From Nitrospiraceae bacterium (GTDB taxonomy: Bacteria > Nitrospirota > Nitrospiria > Nitrospirales > UBA8639), in assembly GCA_003523945.1 (NCBI GenBank), contig DOFS01000098.1, forward strand, positions 1 through 41,276: a stretch of DNA of 41,276 nt. Direction: 5' to 3'. Position 1 is the first letter of the stretch; each line of letters starts with the position of its first letter. Under the pieces are notes generated by a model that saw nothing but the letters and a program-made list of their open reading frames with translations, was not told the origin of the DNA and did no database searches. Below are positions 24,988 to 33,690 of this stretch, piece by piece. The translations under genes were made by a program, and so were the position numbers.

Positions 24988-25650
24988 CTAAGAAGGAGCC
25001 GGAAGAGATTTTTGCGTTACAAGTTTGGAATGAGCATAGGTCAACATAATCGTGAGGAAGGCCCCGATCACTGCCACTGTCATATCTTTTTGGGCATCCC
25101 ATTCGTCGCCCTGTGTTCCCAGGTAGGCTTCCCCCAATTCCGGACTGACGAGAAGTGCGACCCACGATTCAAGAATTTCAAAGAATCCACTGAGGGCCAA
25201 TATTCCGCTAATAGGCAGATAATAAGCCCAGAATCCTTGGACCTGCACCCGGCGCAGAAATAATTCCCTCAACGGATACGCCAGAAGCAACCCGAATGAA
25301 AAGTGCGCAATCCGGTCAAAATGATTGCGATCAAGTCCCAACATGTCTTGAATCCAAAAGCCCAGGGGAACCTTTGAATACGTGTAATGAGCTCCCACCG
25401 CATGAAGAGTCAAAAATACGGTGAGTAACAGATAAGAAAGGTCCGACAAGGGGAATTCCCGGTAGATCGCGATGAGGACAATAACTAGACCAATGGCCAA
25501 TATATTTTCGAGAAACCAATCATGGCGGTCGATCGGCTCTATGGCGAGAAATATCCACCACACCACATACCAGGCAATGAGGCCGTGAAGGAAAAACCGG
25601 TCTTTAAACGGTTTCTGATTAATGGCGTTCGCCGCAGTGGTTAGACGCAT
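24988..25650 (-). CDS. DUF2238 (YjdF-type) membrane protein, paralogue 2
   Basis: A 220-residue protein with about six membrane helices and the family signatures HYTYSKVPLGFWIQDMLGLD, RNHFDRIAHFSFGLLLAYP, then GTQGDEWDAQKDM near the C terminus. It is similar to its upstream neighbour at every motif, including the HYTY and NHFDR core. The start ATG at 25650 lies within the last 32 bases of the upstream paralogue, without a ribosome binding site, suggesting re-initiation. DUF2238 proteins have no proven function. It is followed by an outer-membrane barrel gene after 16 bases. Confidence 0.88.
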   Translation of the reverse strand: MRLTTAANAINQKPFKDRFFLHGLIAWYVVWWIFLAIEPIDRHDWFLENILAIGLVIVLIAIYREFPLSDLSYLLLTVFLTLHAVGAHYTYSKVPLGFWIQDMLGLDRNHFDRIAHFSFGLLLAYPLRELFLRRVQVQGFWAYYLPISGILALSGFFEILESWVALLVSPELGEAYLGTQGDEWDAQKDMTVAVIGAFLTIMLTYAHSKLVTQKSLPAPS

Positions 25651-26344
25651 GAGGAAGTTCCACCGGTCTTTCTTGAAATGTGAAACGAGATCCCGACAAT
25701 TTCCGTGTGCCTATCATGATGACTAGCCAGATCAGTGCGCCGTATAACGTCGCAGCCATATCCTTCTGCGCATCCCAGATATCTCCCTGGGCGCCGAGAT
25801 AGGCCAGACCCGATTCCGGATGGACAATTCTGGTCACCCACGATTCCAGGATTTCCCACAGCCCCCCCAGCCCCACAAGGGTAAGCAGGACAAATCCTGC
25901 GCGGATCCTTGCGGAGATCCCTGAAATTCTTTCGAAGAGTTCGAACAGGGGTTGGGCAAAGAGCAAGCCGAAACAAAAATGGACGATGCGGTCAAAATGG
26001 TTTCGGGGCAATTCAAACATCGCCTCCAGCCAGAGACCAAAAGGCACCTGAGCATAGGTGTAGTGGGAGCCGATCGTATGCAAGGTGAGAAACACCGCAA
26101 AGAGCACATACGAGACGCCTGAAAAAGGTAGTTGCCGATATGTGATAGTTAACAGACCAACGAAAAGAAGAGGAAGGATATTGGCAAAGGCCCAACTTTG
26201 TGGATCATAAGGAGCCACCCCCATGAACACAAAGAATGCGACATACCACAACAATAGACCCAGCATAATCACATGCTTCAAGCTAATCCTCCCTGAACAT
26301 GATGTGAGCAAGTCATCCCCGAAAGCTATCATATTCTCTCTCAT
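25619..26344 (-). CDS. DUF2238 (YjdF-type) membrane protein, paralogue 1
   Basis: A 241-residue protein with about six membrane helices and the DUF2238 motifs HYTYAQVPFGLWLEAMFEL, RNHFDRIVHFCFGLLFAQP and GAQGDIWDAQKDM. It is the first gene of a three-gene minus-strand set. Its 3' end overlaps the second paralogue by 32 bases, in a different frame. The start ATG at 26344 has a weak ribosome binding site. It is likely an inner-membrane protein of unknown function. The tandem copy points to an ancient duplication, since the two proteins differ in many positions outside the motifs. Confidence 0.88.
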   Translation of the reverse strand: MRENMIAFGDDLLTSCSGRISLKHVIMLGLLLWYVAFFVFMGVAPYDPQSWAFANILPLLFVGLLTITYRQLPFSGVSYVLFAVFLTLHTIGSHYTYAQVPFGLWLEAMFELPRNHFDRIVHFCFGLLFAQPLFELFERISGISARIRAGFVLLTLVGLGGLWEILESWVTRIVHPESGLAYLGAQGDIWDAQKDMAATLYGALIWLVIMIGTRKLSGSRFTFQERPVELPHASNHCGERH

Positions 26345-26490
26345 GGATTTGGGTATGACAAGTCAAAGGGAGAGAACCATTTAAAGAAATTAGCCTCAAA
26401 AACATGGAGAAACCCTTTATCGAAGTGACCGGATATCGGCATTTGAACTCGCACTCAGAATGCCCATGCTCAATTGAGGGATCCATTCCT

Positions 26491-26712
26491 CTATCGCGTT
26501 GGAGAGGCTGTTGGCGGTCTGGAAGAGGATCCTTCCGCCTTCGCCGGAGTGCCTTTCATGAACCGATTGCATCCACTGTTGCCGGACACCAGCAATTGGT
26601 AGGATTGCAGATTTTCATCAATACACAGTCCCATCGTGGCATCTCCAATCTTTGATGAAGGTTCGATTTGCCACCATTGACAACTCTTACATAATCCCCA
26701 TTGATCTGCCAT
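26491..26712 (-). CDS. Small four-cysteine protein (possible Fe-S or zinc binder)
   Basis: A 73-residue protein, MADQWGLCKSCQWWQIEP at the start, with just four cysteines: Cys8, Cys11, Cys30 and Cys48 (C-x2-C-x18-C-x17-C). The pattern C-x2-C-xWW, a GLC, then GCNRF, recalls the small HiPIP-like subunits of some glycyl-radical enzymes. That is an analogy, and a zinc ribbon is also possible. The C-terminal 20 residues are disordered (GTPAKAEGSSSRPPTASPTR). GGGGAG stands seven bases before the ATG at 26712, a good start. It stands alone between the DUF2238 set and a decayed region. No enzyme partner is nearby. Confidence 0.72.
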   Translation of the reverse strand: MADQWGLCKSCQWWQIEPSSKIGDATMGLCIDENLQSYQLLVSGNSGCNRFMKGTPAKAEGSSSRPPTASPTR

Positions 26713-27107
26713 TTTCGCTCTCCCCTTTTAGAGTGATTCATAATGATGATGGATCGAGAGGCGGACGTTTCGTTCCACTGTTTGCCCTTCAGAAATTCTG
26801 TCTTTGGATTGAACAACTATCCAATCATTCCGCCATTGCTTCATGAAATAACCACACGACACGCCTAGCTGTTGTGTAACTAAATCACAGACCGGCCTTC
26901 TAGCGGTACGGACGAGTCCCGGCCGTTGACGTTATAAATGTCCAGTTATTGTTGGGGTACGATGCCGCAGAACAAAATGCAGAAATTTCACTCTTCATCA
27001 GGTGGTGGGGTGAATGGCTATTGTAAATAAGAAAGATGCCCATTCAGGACACCATTCCCTTCATTGCCCTTGGGCCTCAAGTCGGATGGGCCTTGTTCCA
27101 GGGCCAT
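26713..27107. other. 395-base stretch, no clear gene
   Basis: A 38-codon minus-strand frame (ATG near 26846) ends just before the four-cysteine gene, has no ribosome binding site and no recognisable sequence, so I do not call it. The rest shows no hairpin or conserved frame. At its right end the 3' tail of the decaying VOC gene begins. Confidence 0.4.
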
Positions 27108-27515
27108 TTACCCGACCGTCTCTGACGACCTTGAACAGAAAGTCCACACCGGCAACCCGTCAGGATCGTGAAACCATATGGACATATGCGGTGATCCTGG
27201 TGACTCAGGGCCAATTTCGTTGCCAGGATCCTCCACCTTGACCTTGTGCTCCTTCAGGTGTTTAAGCGCATTTCGCGGTGTGGTCATGTTTGGCAGATGG
27301 GATGACCTGTGCCCTATTGTATTGGGTGAGGACTTGCCTTTTGACAAGGCGATCGTCACGTGGTCGTTGCCGACAACCCCACCGTCCTGGAATTCGAACT
27401 CCTTGCGCAATCCCAGGGTTCTCATGAACCCTTTTGCGCTACGCCTGGAGTCATGGACAGCTAATCCGAAATTTCCGACCGGGCCAATAGTGAACGGGAT
27501 GGTTTTAGGTGTCAT
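27108..27515 (-). CDS. VOC (glyoxalase/bleomycin-resistance) family protein, probably decaying
   Basis: A 135-residue frame with a VOC half-barrel: VGNFGLAVHDSRRSAKGFMR, then LGLRKEFEFQDGGVVGNDHV and SPHMSIWFHDPDG. Two signs of decay are visible. The first-strand metal residue, usually His in HFGL, is Asn. The final strand changes frame after DPDG: the in-frame reading is LPVWTFCSRSS, while a one-base shift gives a family-like LSVQ strand. There is no ribosome binding site at the ATG at 27515. It might still make a protein, but an intact enzyme is doubtful. A second, more broken VOC gene lies 140 bases away. Confidence 0.5.
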   Translation of the reverse strand: MTPKTIPFTIGPVGNFGLAVHDSRRSAKGFMRTLGLRKEFEFQDGGVVGNDHVTIALSKGKSSPNTIGHRSSHLPNMTTPRNALKHLKEHKVKVEDPGNEIGPESPGSPHMSIWFHDPDGLPVWTFCSRSSETVG

Positions 27516-27654
27516 TATGTAAAACCCATGAATGGTGGCGCATTTCTACTGCCGTATGCTCAGGCTCCTCTCTCCGTCAACCCGAATCAAATCGACTCTC
27601 TTGATCTGGTCTCGCTTGACCTGCGGGATTCAGTGCGGATGCTAACGTATGCGG

Positions 27655-28046
27655 TTACGCCACCGTTGTCCCACCTCTGCCATAGGGGCGGGTAATGATT
27701 TTAAGGAAATGCCCGTTCGGATCGTCAAAAGATAGTCGGCGTCCCTCATCCCACGTATTGATGGGGTTCAGTTCGTCGCGGTGGGGATTAGCCCGGTAGG
27801 GTAACCCTCGTTCATGGATTCGCTCGAAGACCGGGTCACATTCGATCTAGCGTACATGGAAAGCATAATGCTGAGGAATGATTGCGCCGTCGGCATCGAG
27901 AAATCCAACGAAGTCCCTCCACCCGTACCACCGAAAACGGCCCCCATGAGCTATGGAGTCGGGAGACCAAGGACATCAGTCAAAGCCAATGCCGAAATCT
28001 CTTTGTCCTCCGCAGTGACAATGGTGTGGTTCAGTTTGACGGCCAT
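27655..28046 (-). pseudogene. Broken VOC (glyoxalase-like) gene
   Basis: From an ATG at 28046 (with a GAGGAC upstream) the frame reads MAVKLNHTIVTAEDKEISAL and LTDVLGLPTP, then a TAG. The protein resumes in a shifted frame as GFLDADGAIIPQHYAFHV, a second TAG, then FERIHERGLPYRANPHRDEL and SFDDPNGHFLKIITRPYGRG to a stop at 27655. This is a full-length VOC domain of about 125 residues with two stops and at least one frameshift. It is not functional as read. Confidence 0.75.
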
Positions 28047-28100
28047 GGTCTTTGTCCTCTTTGTCCTTATGTTTTAAAACTCCACGCCCTCTCCATAAAC

Positions 28101-28117
28101 TGCCGGCTGATCCGGCA
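28101..28117 (-). terminator. Small hairpin after ahpC
   Basis: TGCCGG (28101-28106) and CCGGCA (28112-28117) pair over a 5-base loop, about 40 bases past the ahpC stop on the minus strand, followed there by GTTTATGG. Weak by size. Confidence 0.3.
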
Positions 28118-28154
28118 TTCCAGATGAGACAGATGGTTGACCAGGACGGTTTGG

Positions 28155-28721
28155 TCAAATTTTCCCTACAAGGTCCAATCCCGGCTTTAACGTTTTATCA
28201 CCCGGTTTCCAATTGGCCGGACAGACTTCTCCTTTTCCTTCCCTGACGTGGACTGCCGCTTGAAGTTTTCTCAGAAATTCCCGGGCGTTTCGTCCAATGC
28301 TGTTATCATGGATTTCTCCTACTTTCAAAACCCCGTCCGGATCGACAAGAAAACTCCCACGTAACGAAACTCCCTCCTCCTCCAGATAGGTTCCGAATTC
28401 CCGGCTGAGCCTGCCTGTGGGATCGGCCACCATCGGAAACCGGATATCCTGAACGGCGGGTGAGGTATCGTGCCAGGCCTTGTGCACAAAAACCGAATCG
28501 GTACTAACTCCCCATACTTCCGCTCCGAGCTTCTGGAATTCCGGATAGAGCTCGCCCATTTCCTGCAATTCCGTCGGACAGATGAATGTAAAATCACCCG
28601 GATAGAACATCAAGACGAGCCACTGTCCGCGATAATCCGCCAGACGGAGAGACCGAATTTGGTCTCTGTGAAACGCCTGATACGTGCCATCCGGAATCGT
28701 TTGCCCGATTTGTCTCATCAT
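28155..28721 (-). CDS. ahpC: Peroxiredoxin, AhpC type (typical 2-Cys)
   Basis: A 188-residue peroxiredoxin that reduces hydrogen peroxide, organic peroxides and peroxynitrite. The peroxidatic Cys48 is in FYPGDFTFICPTE and the resolving Cys167 in GEVCPANWKPG, both conserved. Length matches AhpC (about 187). The start is at the first of two adjacent ATGs (28721), with AAGGAGG nine bases upstream. The gene is divergent from the catalase gene, with 534 bases between. No AhpF/NADH reductase is nearby, so electron supply must be by a thioredoxin-type system elsewhere. Confidence 0.93.
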   Translation of the reverse strand: MMRQIGQTIPDGTYQAFHRDQIRSLRLADYRGQWLVLMFYPGDFTFICPTELQEMGELYPEFQKLGAEVWGVSTDSVFVHKAWHDTSPAVQDIRFPMVADPTGRLSREFGTYLEEEGVSLRGSFLVDPDGVLKVGEIHDNSIGRNAREFLRKLQAAVHVREGKGEVCPANWKPGDKTLKPGLDLVGKI

Positions 28722-29255
28722 TCGACGCTGCCTCCTTCATTTTTGTCTATTGCAATTATTTACCTGAGATGGCCATACCTGCCGGAGCATCTTTAATTGT
28801 CCCAAGCATTGAGTAGGGAAATATCATACCCCTGCAGGGTAGTTAGCCTAACTGCCATGAACCCTTGAAACCCAAGATTATTGCCGGACAGTGCCAGGGT
28901 TGACAAGATCAAAGATTTTCGAAAGTGAAGAAGAGAACGTGGTGACATCTGCAGTTGGCTGACCTTCCTCCTAGCATGACTCAGGTGGATCAACAGGCTT
29001 TACCCTCATCGATTTACCTCAATCCCGGTCAGAGGATTCTTCACCCTCCTCCCCACCCAGAGTCAAGGCCCTTCTGTTATCCCATGTAATGCTTCACCAG
29101 CTTTCGTAAGCCCGACCCAGGGACATCTCGTCCTCAACCCAGGGTATTTTACAGTGTTGGGATCTCTCTCTATCACCCTATCCTGATACGCAGGATATTT
29201 AGGATTTGTCTGGCTTATTTATTCAAACATCTAGCTTTTGTGAGGAGAAAACCTT
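28722..29255. promoter_or_regulatory. 534-base divergent region between ahpC and katE
   Basis: No protein is seen here. AACCCTTGAAA (28860-28870) and CCAGGGTT (28894-28901) form a half-matching inverted pair 24-30 bases apart, similar to the motif set at 11.3 and 18.0 kb. The katE ribosome binding site (GAGGAG) is at about 29241-29246. I cannot locate an OxyR or PerR box by eye. Confidence 0.4.
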
Positions 29256-31382
29256 ATGCCCAAAAAACCAACTCCCAAACCCGCCACGACCGAACGCAAA
29301 ACCGCCAAATACGCAGATCAGACAGTGAGCACCGGCGCGGGAGGGGAAACGCACCAGATGGATGGGAAAAATACTCCGGTATTAACGACGCAACAAGGTA
29401 TTCCCGTCGCCGATGACCAGAATTCACTCAAGGCCGGTTCCCGCGGACCGACACTTTTAGAGGATTTTCACTTTCGAGAGAAGATTTTCCATTTTGACCA
29501 CGAACGGATCCCCGAACGGGTCGTTCATGCCCGGGGATTCGGGGCCCATGGATACTTCGAGAATTATGCGTCACTTGCAGATATTACCAAAGCCGACCTC
29601 TTCCAACGAGCAAAGGATAAAACACCTGCGTTTGTGCGCTTTTCAACAGTAGCAGGCAATAAAGGCTCAGCAGATTTGGCGCGTGACGTCCGGGGATTTG
29701 CCGTCAAGCTGTATACCAAAGAAGGTAACTGGGATCTGGTGGGAAACAATATGCCTGTATTCTTTATTCAGGACGCAATGAAATTTCCCGATCTCGTCCA
29801 CGCTGCCAAGCAGGAACCGGATCGTGGATTTCCCCAGGCGCAAACCGCGCATGATAACTTTTGGGATTTTATTTCTCTGACGCCGGAAAGTATGCATATG
29901 GTCATGTGGATCATGTCCGACCGGGCCATTCCCCGCTCCTTTCGATTTATGGAAGGGTTTGGCGTTCACACATTCCGGCTCATCAATGGTCAGGGACAAT
30001 CCACGTTCGTGAAATTTCACTGGAAACCAAAACTCGGGATGCAATCCGTGGTCTGGAATGAAGCCGTGAAGATTAACGGAGCGGACCCGGATTTCCACCG
30101 TCGTGATCTATGGAATGCCATTCAACAGGGTGATTATCCTGAATGGGAACTGGGTCTTCAGCTTTTTGATGACGAATTTGCCCGACAGTTCGATTTTGAT
30201 GTGTTGGATGCCACCAAAATTATTCCAGAAGAGATTCTTCCAATCCGTCGGGTCGGTCGGCTCGTCCTGGATCGCTGTGTCGACAATTTTTTTGCCGAGA
30301 CCGAACAGGTCGCGTTTTGTACACAGAACATTGTGCCTGGCATTGATTTCTCAAACGATCCGCTTCTGCAGGGGCGGAACTTTTCCTACCTGGATACTCA
30401 GCTCAAGCGACTTGGCAGTCCGAATTTCACCCATATCCCCATTAATGCGCCCAAATGTCCGTTCAGTCATTTTCAGCAGGACGGGCACATGGCCATGCAT
30501 AATCCGCAAGGACGAGCTAACTATGAACCGAATTCATGGCCCGGTGAGGCTGGAGGTCCACGGGAATCGCCGGAGAAAGGGTTTACGTCCTTTCCGGCGC
30601 AGGAGGAAGGCCCCAAAGTCCGCCTTCGCTCTGAGACCTTTGCCGATCACTACAGTCAGGCCCGTCAATTTTATATTAGTCAGACAGAGGTGGAACAAAC
30701 ACATATCGCCAACGCCTTAGTTTTTGAACTCAGTAAAGTTGAACGGCCGGAAATACGCACTCGTATGGTTTCTCATTTGCTGAATATCCATCAGGATTTG
30801 GCCAAACAAGTCGCTTTAGGGTTGCGTATCCAGCAGATGCCTAAGCCCGCCGACGCGGCAAAACCGACACGGGAGGATCTTGACCGGTCTCCCGCGCTCA
30901 GCATTCTTCTCAATAGTCCGGGTACCTTTAAAGGCCGTAAGCTTGGCGTGCTCATTACCGACGGAGTCGATATGAAATTACTTAAATCCCTTAAGGCCGC
31001 GGTGAAAACGGAAGGTGCCATTATGGAGATCGTCGCTCCCGGCGTCGGCGGGGTTGAAGCCAATGACGGGTCCCTCATTGAAGCCGCCCAAAAGGTCGAT
31101 GGAGGCCCATCTGTGCTGTATGACGCGGTGGCCCTGTTACCGTCCGAGGAAGGGGCCAGGGCCTTGGCCCAGGATCCCGCCGCCAGGGATTTTGTGGCCG
31201 ATGCTTTCGCTCATATGAAATTTATCGGGTATGTGGAGGCTGCCACTCCCCTGTTTCAGAAGGCGGGGGTGAACGAACACCTGGACGGGGGATTTATGGC
31301 GCTTGATGGAGGGAAGGGATCATCGCAATTTCTTGCGGCATGCCGAAAGCTTCGTTTCTGGGATCGTGCGGCCGCATCATGA
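29256..31382 (+). CDS. katE: Catalase, large-subunit heme type (KatE/HPII-like)
   Basis: A 708-residue heme catalase that converts hydrogen peroxide to water and oxygen. The distal His91 is in [16 protein letters not shown], the distal Asn164 in [11 protein letters not shown], and the proximal heme-ligand Tyr378 in [19 protein letters not shown], at the same mutual spacing as in E. coli HPII. After the catalase core (to about 500) there is a linker and a C-terminal flavodoxin-like/PfpI-type domain (about 570-708; [34 protein letters not shown]). This is the large clade II form. The N-terminal 60 residues are Lys/Thr-rich and disordered. The ATG at 29256 has GAGGAG seven to nine bases upstream. 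A hairpin follows. It is cytoplasmic and divergent from ahpC. Confidence 0.95.
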   Translation: MPKKPTPKPATTERKTAKYADQTVSTGAGGETHQMDGKNTPVLTTQQGIPVADDQNSLKAGSRGPTLLEDFHFREKIFHFDHERIPERVVHARGFGAHGYFENYASLADITKADLFQRAKDKTPAFVRFSTVAGNKGSADLARDVRGFAVKLYTKEGNWDLVGNNMPVFFIQDAMKFPDLVHAAKQEPDRGFPQAQTAHDNFWDFISLTPESMHMVMWIMSDRAIPRSFRFMEGFGVHTFRLINGQGQSTFVKFHWKPKLGMQSVVWNEAVKINGADPDFHRRDLWNAIQQGDYPEWELGLQLFDDEFARQFDFDVLDATKIIPEEILPIRRVGRLVLDRCVDNFFAETEQVAFCTQNIVPGIDFSNDPLLQGRNFSYLDTQLKRLGSPNFTHIPINAPKCPFSHFQQDGHMAMHNPQGRANYEPNSWPGEAGGPRESPEKGFTSFPAQEEGPKVRLRSETFADHYSQARQFYISQTEVEQTHIANALVFELSKVERPEIRTRMVSHLLNIHQDLAKQVALGLRIQQMPKPADAAKPTREDLDRSPALSILLNSPGTFKGRKLGVLITDGVDMKLLKSLKAAVKTEGAIMEIVAPGVGGVEANDGSLIEAAQKVDGGPSVLYDAVALLPSEEGARALAQDPAARDFVADAFAHMKFIGYVEAATPLFQKAGVNEHLDGGFMALDGGKGSSQFLAACRKLRFWDRAAAS

Positions 31383-31521
31383 TGTTCAAGAACCCCTGCG
31401 CCATCGAATAAAATTGGATTGGCGACAAGAATCCACGCTGGGAATTAGATACAACAATCATCCTCACCTGCCAGACGATGGGGAGAGCGCCGGCAATCAT
31501 GCCATCCCTCTAAGGGGAAAG

Positions 31522-31550
31522 GGGGGTCAGCCACTTATTGGCTGACTCCC
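31522..31550 (+). terminator. Hairpin after katE
   Basis: GGGGGTCAGCCA (31522-31533) pairs with TGGCTGACTCCC (31539-31550) over a 5-base loop, with one G-T wobble. It lies 140 bases after the katE stop. No strong T-run is present. Confidence 0.6.
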
Positions 31551-31656
31551 ATCCCCAGCTCTTCTTTCGGCGTCGGGTCCCATTCCGCTACCCTTCCCAC
31601 TGCGAGAGATAGGCAGGACCCCCCCTTTCCCTTTCTTATCACCCGGGAAAAATGCC

Positions 31657-32349
31657 ATGAGATATTTGGGACTGGCCACAGATTATGACGGAACCCTGGC
31701 TCTCCATGGCCGGGTTCATGAACCGACCATTCTGGCCCTCCAAAAACTGTTGACCACGAACCGGAAACTTTTCCTGGTCACCGGCCGCGAGCTGGAGGAT
31801 TTGGTGAAGGTGTTTCCACATCCGCATCTGTTTGAATGGATCGTGGCAGAGAATGGCCTTCTGCTCCATCAGCCCTCATCGGGGGAAACGGTGCAACTGG
31901 CGATTCCGCCGTCGGAAGCATTCATTAAACATCTGCGTACCAGGGGAATCCCAATCTCTGTCGGCCGGAATATTGTGTCAACCGTGAGGCCGCACGAAAT
32001 CCCCGCATTGGAGGTCATTCAGGATCTCGGCCTGGATATCCAGCTGATTTTCAACAAAGAAGCCGTCATGATGTTGCCGACCGGTTTCAGCAAGGCCACA
32101 GGTCTTCTGGAAGCACTTCTCAGAACAGGAATTTCTCCACACAATATGGCCGGCATTGGAGATGCGGAGAATGACTTGGCGTTTTTGGGAGTGGTGGAAT
32201 GCGCGGGAGCTGTCGGCAATGCCCTACCCGCCGTTAAAGAACATGCCGATATCGTGACTGACGGAGAACAGGGAGATGGTGTGGTGGAATTCATCGAACA
32301 ACTTTTGGCCCTTGATTCGGATTCACTCGACCCGAGCCTTGACCGGTAG
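31657..32349 (+). CDS. HAD-family hydrolase domain (Cof-like), likely the truncated N-terminal half of a larger protein
   Basis: A 230-residue HAD hydrolase. Motif I is ATDYDGTLA (Asp9, Asp11), motif II is LFLVTGRE, and motif IV is GIGDAENDLAFLGVVE. The frame continues in PAVKEHADIVTDGEQGDGVV and stops after DPSLDR. As I recall the family, this HAD type is followed by a HerA-like ATPase domain and a short C-terminal module. The stop falls exactly at that border, and a recognisable C-terminal module occurs downstream with the ATPase missing. So this may be a leftover half that could still fold as a phosphatase. The ATG at 31657 lacks a good ribosome binding site. Function of the full fusion is not established. 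Confidence 0.75.
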   Translation: MRYLGLATDYDGTLALHGRVHEPTILALQKLLTTNRKLFLVTGRELEDLVKVFPHPHLFEWIVAENGLLLHQPSSGETVQLAIPPSEAFIKHLRTRGIPISVGRNIVSTVRPHEIPALEVIQDLGLDIQLIFNKEAVMMLPTGFSKATGLLEALLRTGISPHNMAGIGDAENDLAFLGVVECAGAVGNALPAVKEHADIVTDGEQGDGVVEFIEQLLALDSDSLDPSLDR

Positions 32350-32350
32350 C

Positions 32351-32830
32351 ATTAAAACAGCCCCCGCCGAATTGCAGGCATTCACTCGTTCGAAGCGTGA
32401 AGCGTTAGCAGCCTGTTTATACGAAACCCTCGGGTCCAAAGAGGCTTTGTATTGGAATCGCCTTGGCAGGACTGACCAGATTCGTTTCGAGGTCATGCCT
32501 CACCGAAGTGAGCGGAATCGTTATGGCCGGAAGTATGGTGAAAGAATATTGGGCGCTGAACGCAGTTTTCATTTTCAAGGTCCGGATGGATAGCTCAAGC
32601 CTCAAGCGCAGCATCTTATGTTCTATCGACAATTGGCTGAAGGCAACGATAGCGACACATGGCTATTTCATGTGAATCACCAGGGTTATTCAACACGGGT
32701 AGGACTGCATTCAAGAAAAATTTTCTCGCCGCACAAATTCGGGAAATAGAAAAGAATGAGCCTTTGGGGCATTCCCAAAGTTGGGGTCAAATAAATTCCT
32801 CCATTGAACATTATTATGTTTTCCCCATTC
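32351..32830 (+). pseudogene. Remnant of the C-terminal module of a HAD-ATPase fusion protein
   Basis: In a frame shifted from the HAD gene, codons 32351-32590 read TAPAELQAFTRSKREAL, RFEVMPHRSERNRYGRKYGE, ILGAERSFHFQGPDG, then a TAG at 32591. The same frame goes on with LKPQAQHLMFYRQLAEGNDS and DTWLFHV. After a frameshift near 32700 it reads AFKKNFLAAQIREIEKNEPL and SIEHYY. I recognise this series as the usual C-terminal end of the HAD-HerA fusion (pattern RSF-F-GPDG, AQNL-LF, TWLFHLR, IKDDALA). The ATPase domain that should precede it is absent. Together with the HAD gene this is a fusion gene with an internal deletion, at least one stop and two frame changes. Confidence 0.65.
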
Positions 32831-33214
32831 GTTTTTACCTCCCCCTCCTACCCATTCAACTTCTTTTCGCAGAACAATCCCCCAAGCATGCTGCCTTTTC
32901 TCTCATGTGGCAGGATTCATGCTTCGTAAATTGCCCCCGCCTTTGACGAAGATTTTTCATCGTCTCGTTCACCGGTTCACAGGAACGGCATGAGATTTCA
33001 AAATCATTTCACCTGGACATATGGTTACACTCAATGAAGAATTTGTCCGTCCACATCATAGGCAAAGACAGGTACCATTACAGACAGTGGATGACAATAA
33101 GGCACGACGTCATTCTCGTTACCATCAACAACACAAAACTTCTCGCACGAAACGTTCTCGTGTTTCGTCGAGGCGGGAAGCAATCTTAATCATTTCATTT
33201 AGGAGGTCACGATT
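32831..33214. other. 384-base gene-free stretch
   Basis: A T/C-rich tract (about 32830-32960) then a mixed region. A 65-residue frame at 33021-33218 has no ribosome binding site and no known motif. ACGAAAC (33147-33153) pairs with GTTTCGT (33162-33168) just before the next gene, a possible 5' leader hairpin. Confidence 0.4.
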
Positions 33215-33592
33215 ATGAACTACCACAACTCAAAATTTTCCGTTTCCACATTGTCCAGTTTGGTACTGGCAACCGGCATGATGTTCCTGCCAGGCACAGC
33301 GATGGCTGGACAGGGTATGGCCTCTCCGCCTGTGGGATCCGGTTCACAGGATTCCGTCCCGGATGTTCGGGCCAATACCAAATCCAGTCTGGACACACAA
33401 TGGAACGATCAACTTCAGCAACAGTACGATCAGACCAAGCAAAGTCAGGATCAAGCAAAACAAAATAAGGACAGCATGCAAGAAGAAACATCCAATTCCC
33501 AAAGCGGAACGGATCGCGCCATGAGTTCAATTGGCAGCGGGTCGGCCCTGGATGCAGTCGATCGCTCGATGCCCGTTACTCCTAGACGGTAG
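33215..33592 (+). CDS. Small secreted hydrophilic protein (Gln/Ser-rich)
   Basis: A 125-residue protein with a signal peptide (hydrophobic core about residues 12-28, cut after AMA). The mature part starts GQGM and is Gln, Ser, Asp and Asn-rich, with QLQQQYDQTKQSQDQAKQNK as a probable coiled-coil or disordered helix. The ATG at 33215 has TAGGAGGT about seven bases upstream. No cysteine is present. It is likely periplasmic and of unknown function. The mature start matches the protein at 6250-6582. Confidence 0.78.
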   Translation: MNYHNSKFSVSTLSSLVLATGMMFLPGTAMAGQGMASPPVGSGSQDSVPDVRANTKSSLDTQWNDQLQQQYDQTKQSQDQAKQNKDSMQEETSNSQSGTDRAMSSIGSGSALDAVDRSMPVTPRR

Positions 33593-33629
33593 AAAACATG
33601 GTCGGGCAGCCTGGCATTTTTCTATACCA

Positions 33630-33668
33630 CCGGTTGCCGGCAAACTGACGAGAACCCCCGGCAACCGG
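33630..33668. repeat. Inverted repeat of 11 bp between two secreted-protein genes
   Basis: CCGGTTGCCGG (33630-33640) and CCGGCAACCGG (33658-33668) pair perfectly over a 17-base loop, lying between the stop at 33592 and the next ATG at 33691. It is a likely terminator of the first gene or a leader element of the second. No T-run follows directly. Confidence 0.6.
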
Positions 33669-33690
33669 CAATCAGGATTAAGGAGGAAAC

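Noticed and set aside
26732..26846. 38-codon minus-strand frame ending just before the four-cysteine gene
   Set aside because: No ribosome binding site, very short, no resemblance; kept as background only.
33021..33218. 65-residue basic frame before a secreted-protein gene
   Set aside because: No ribosome binding site; Arg/His-rich make-up without family resemblance.
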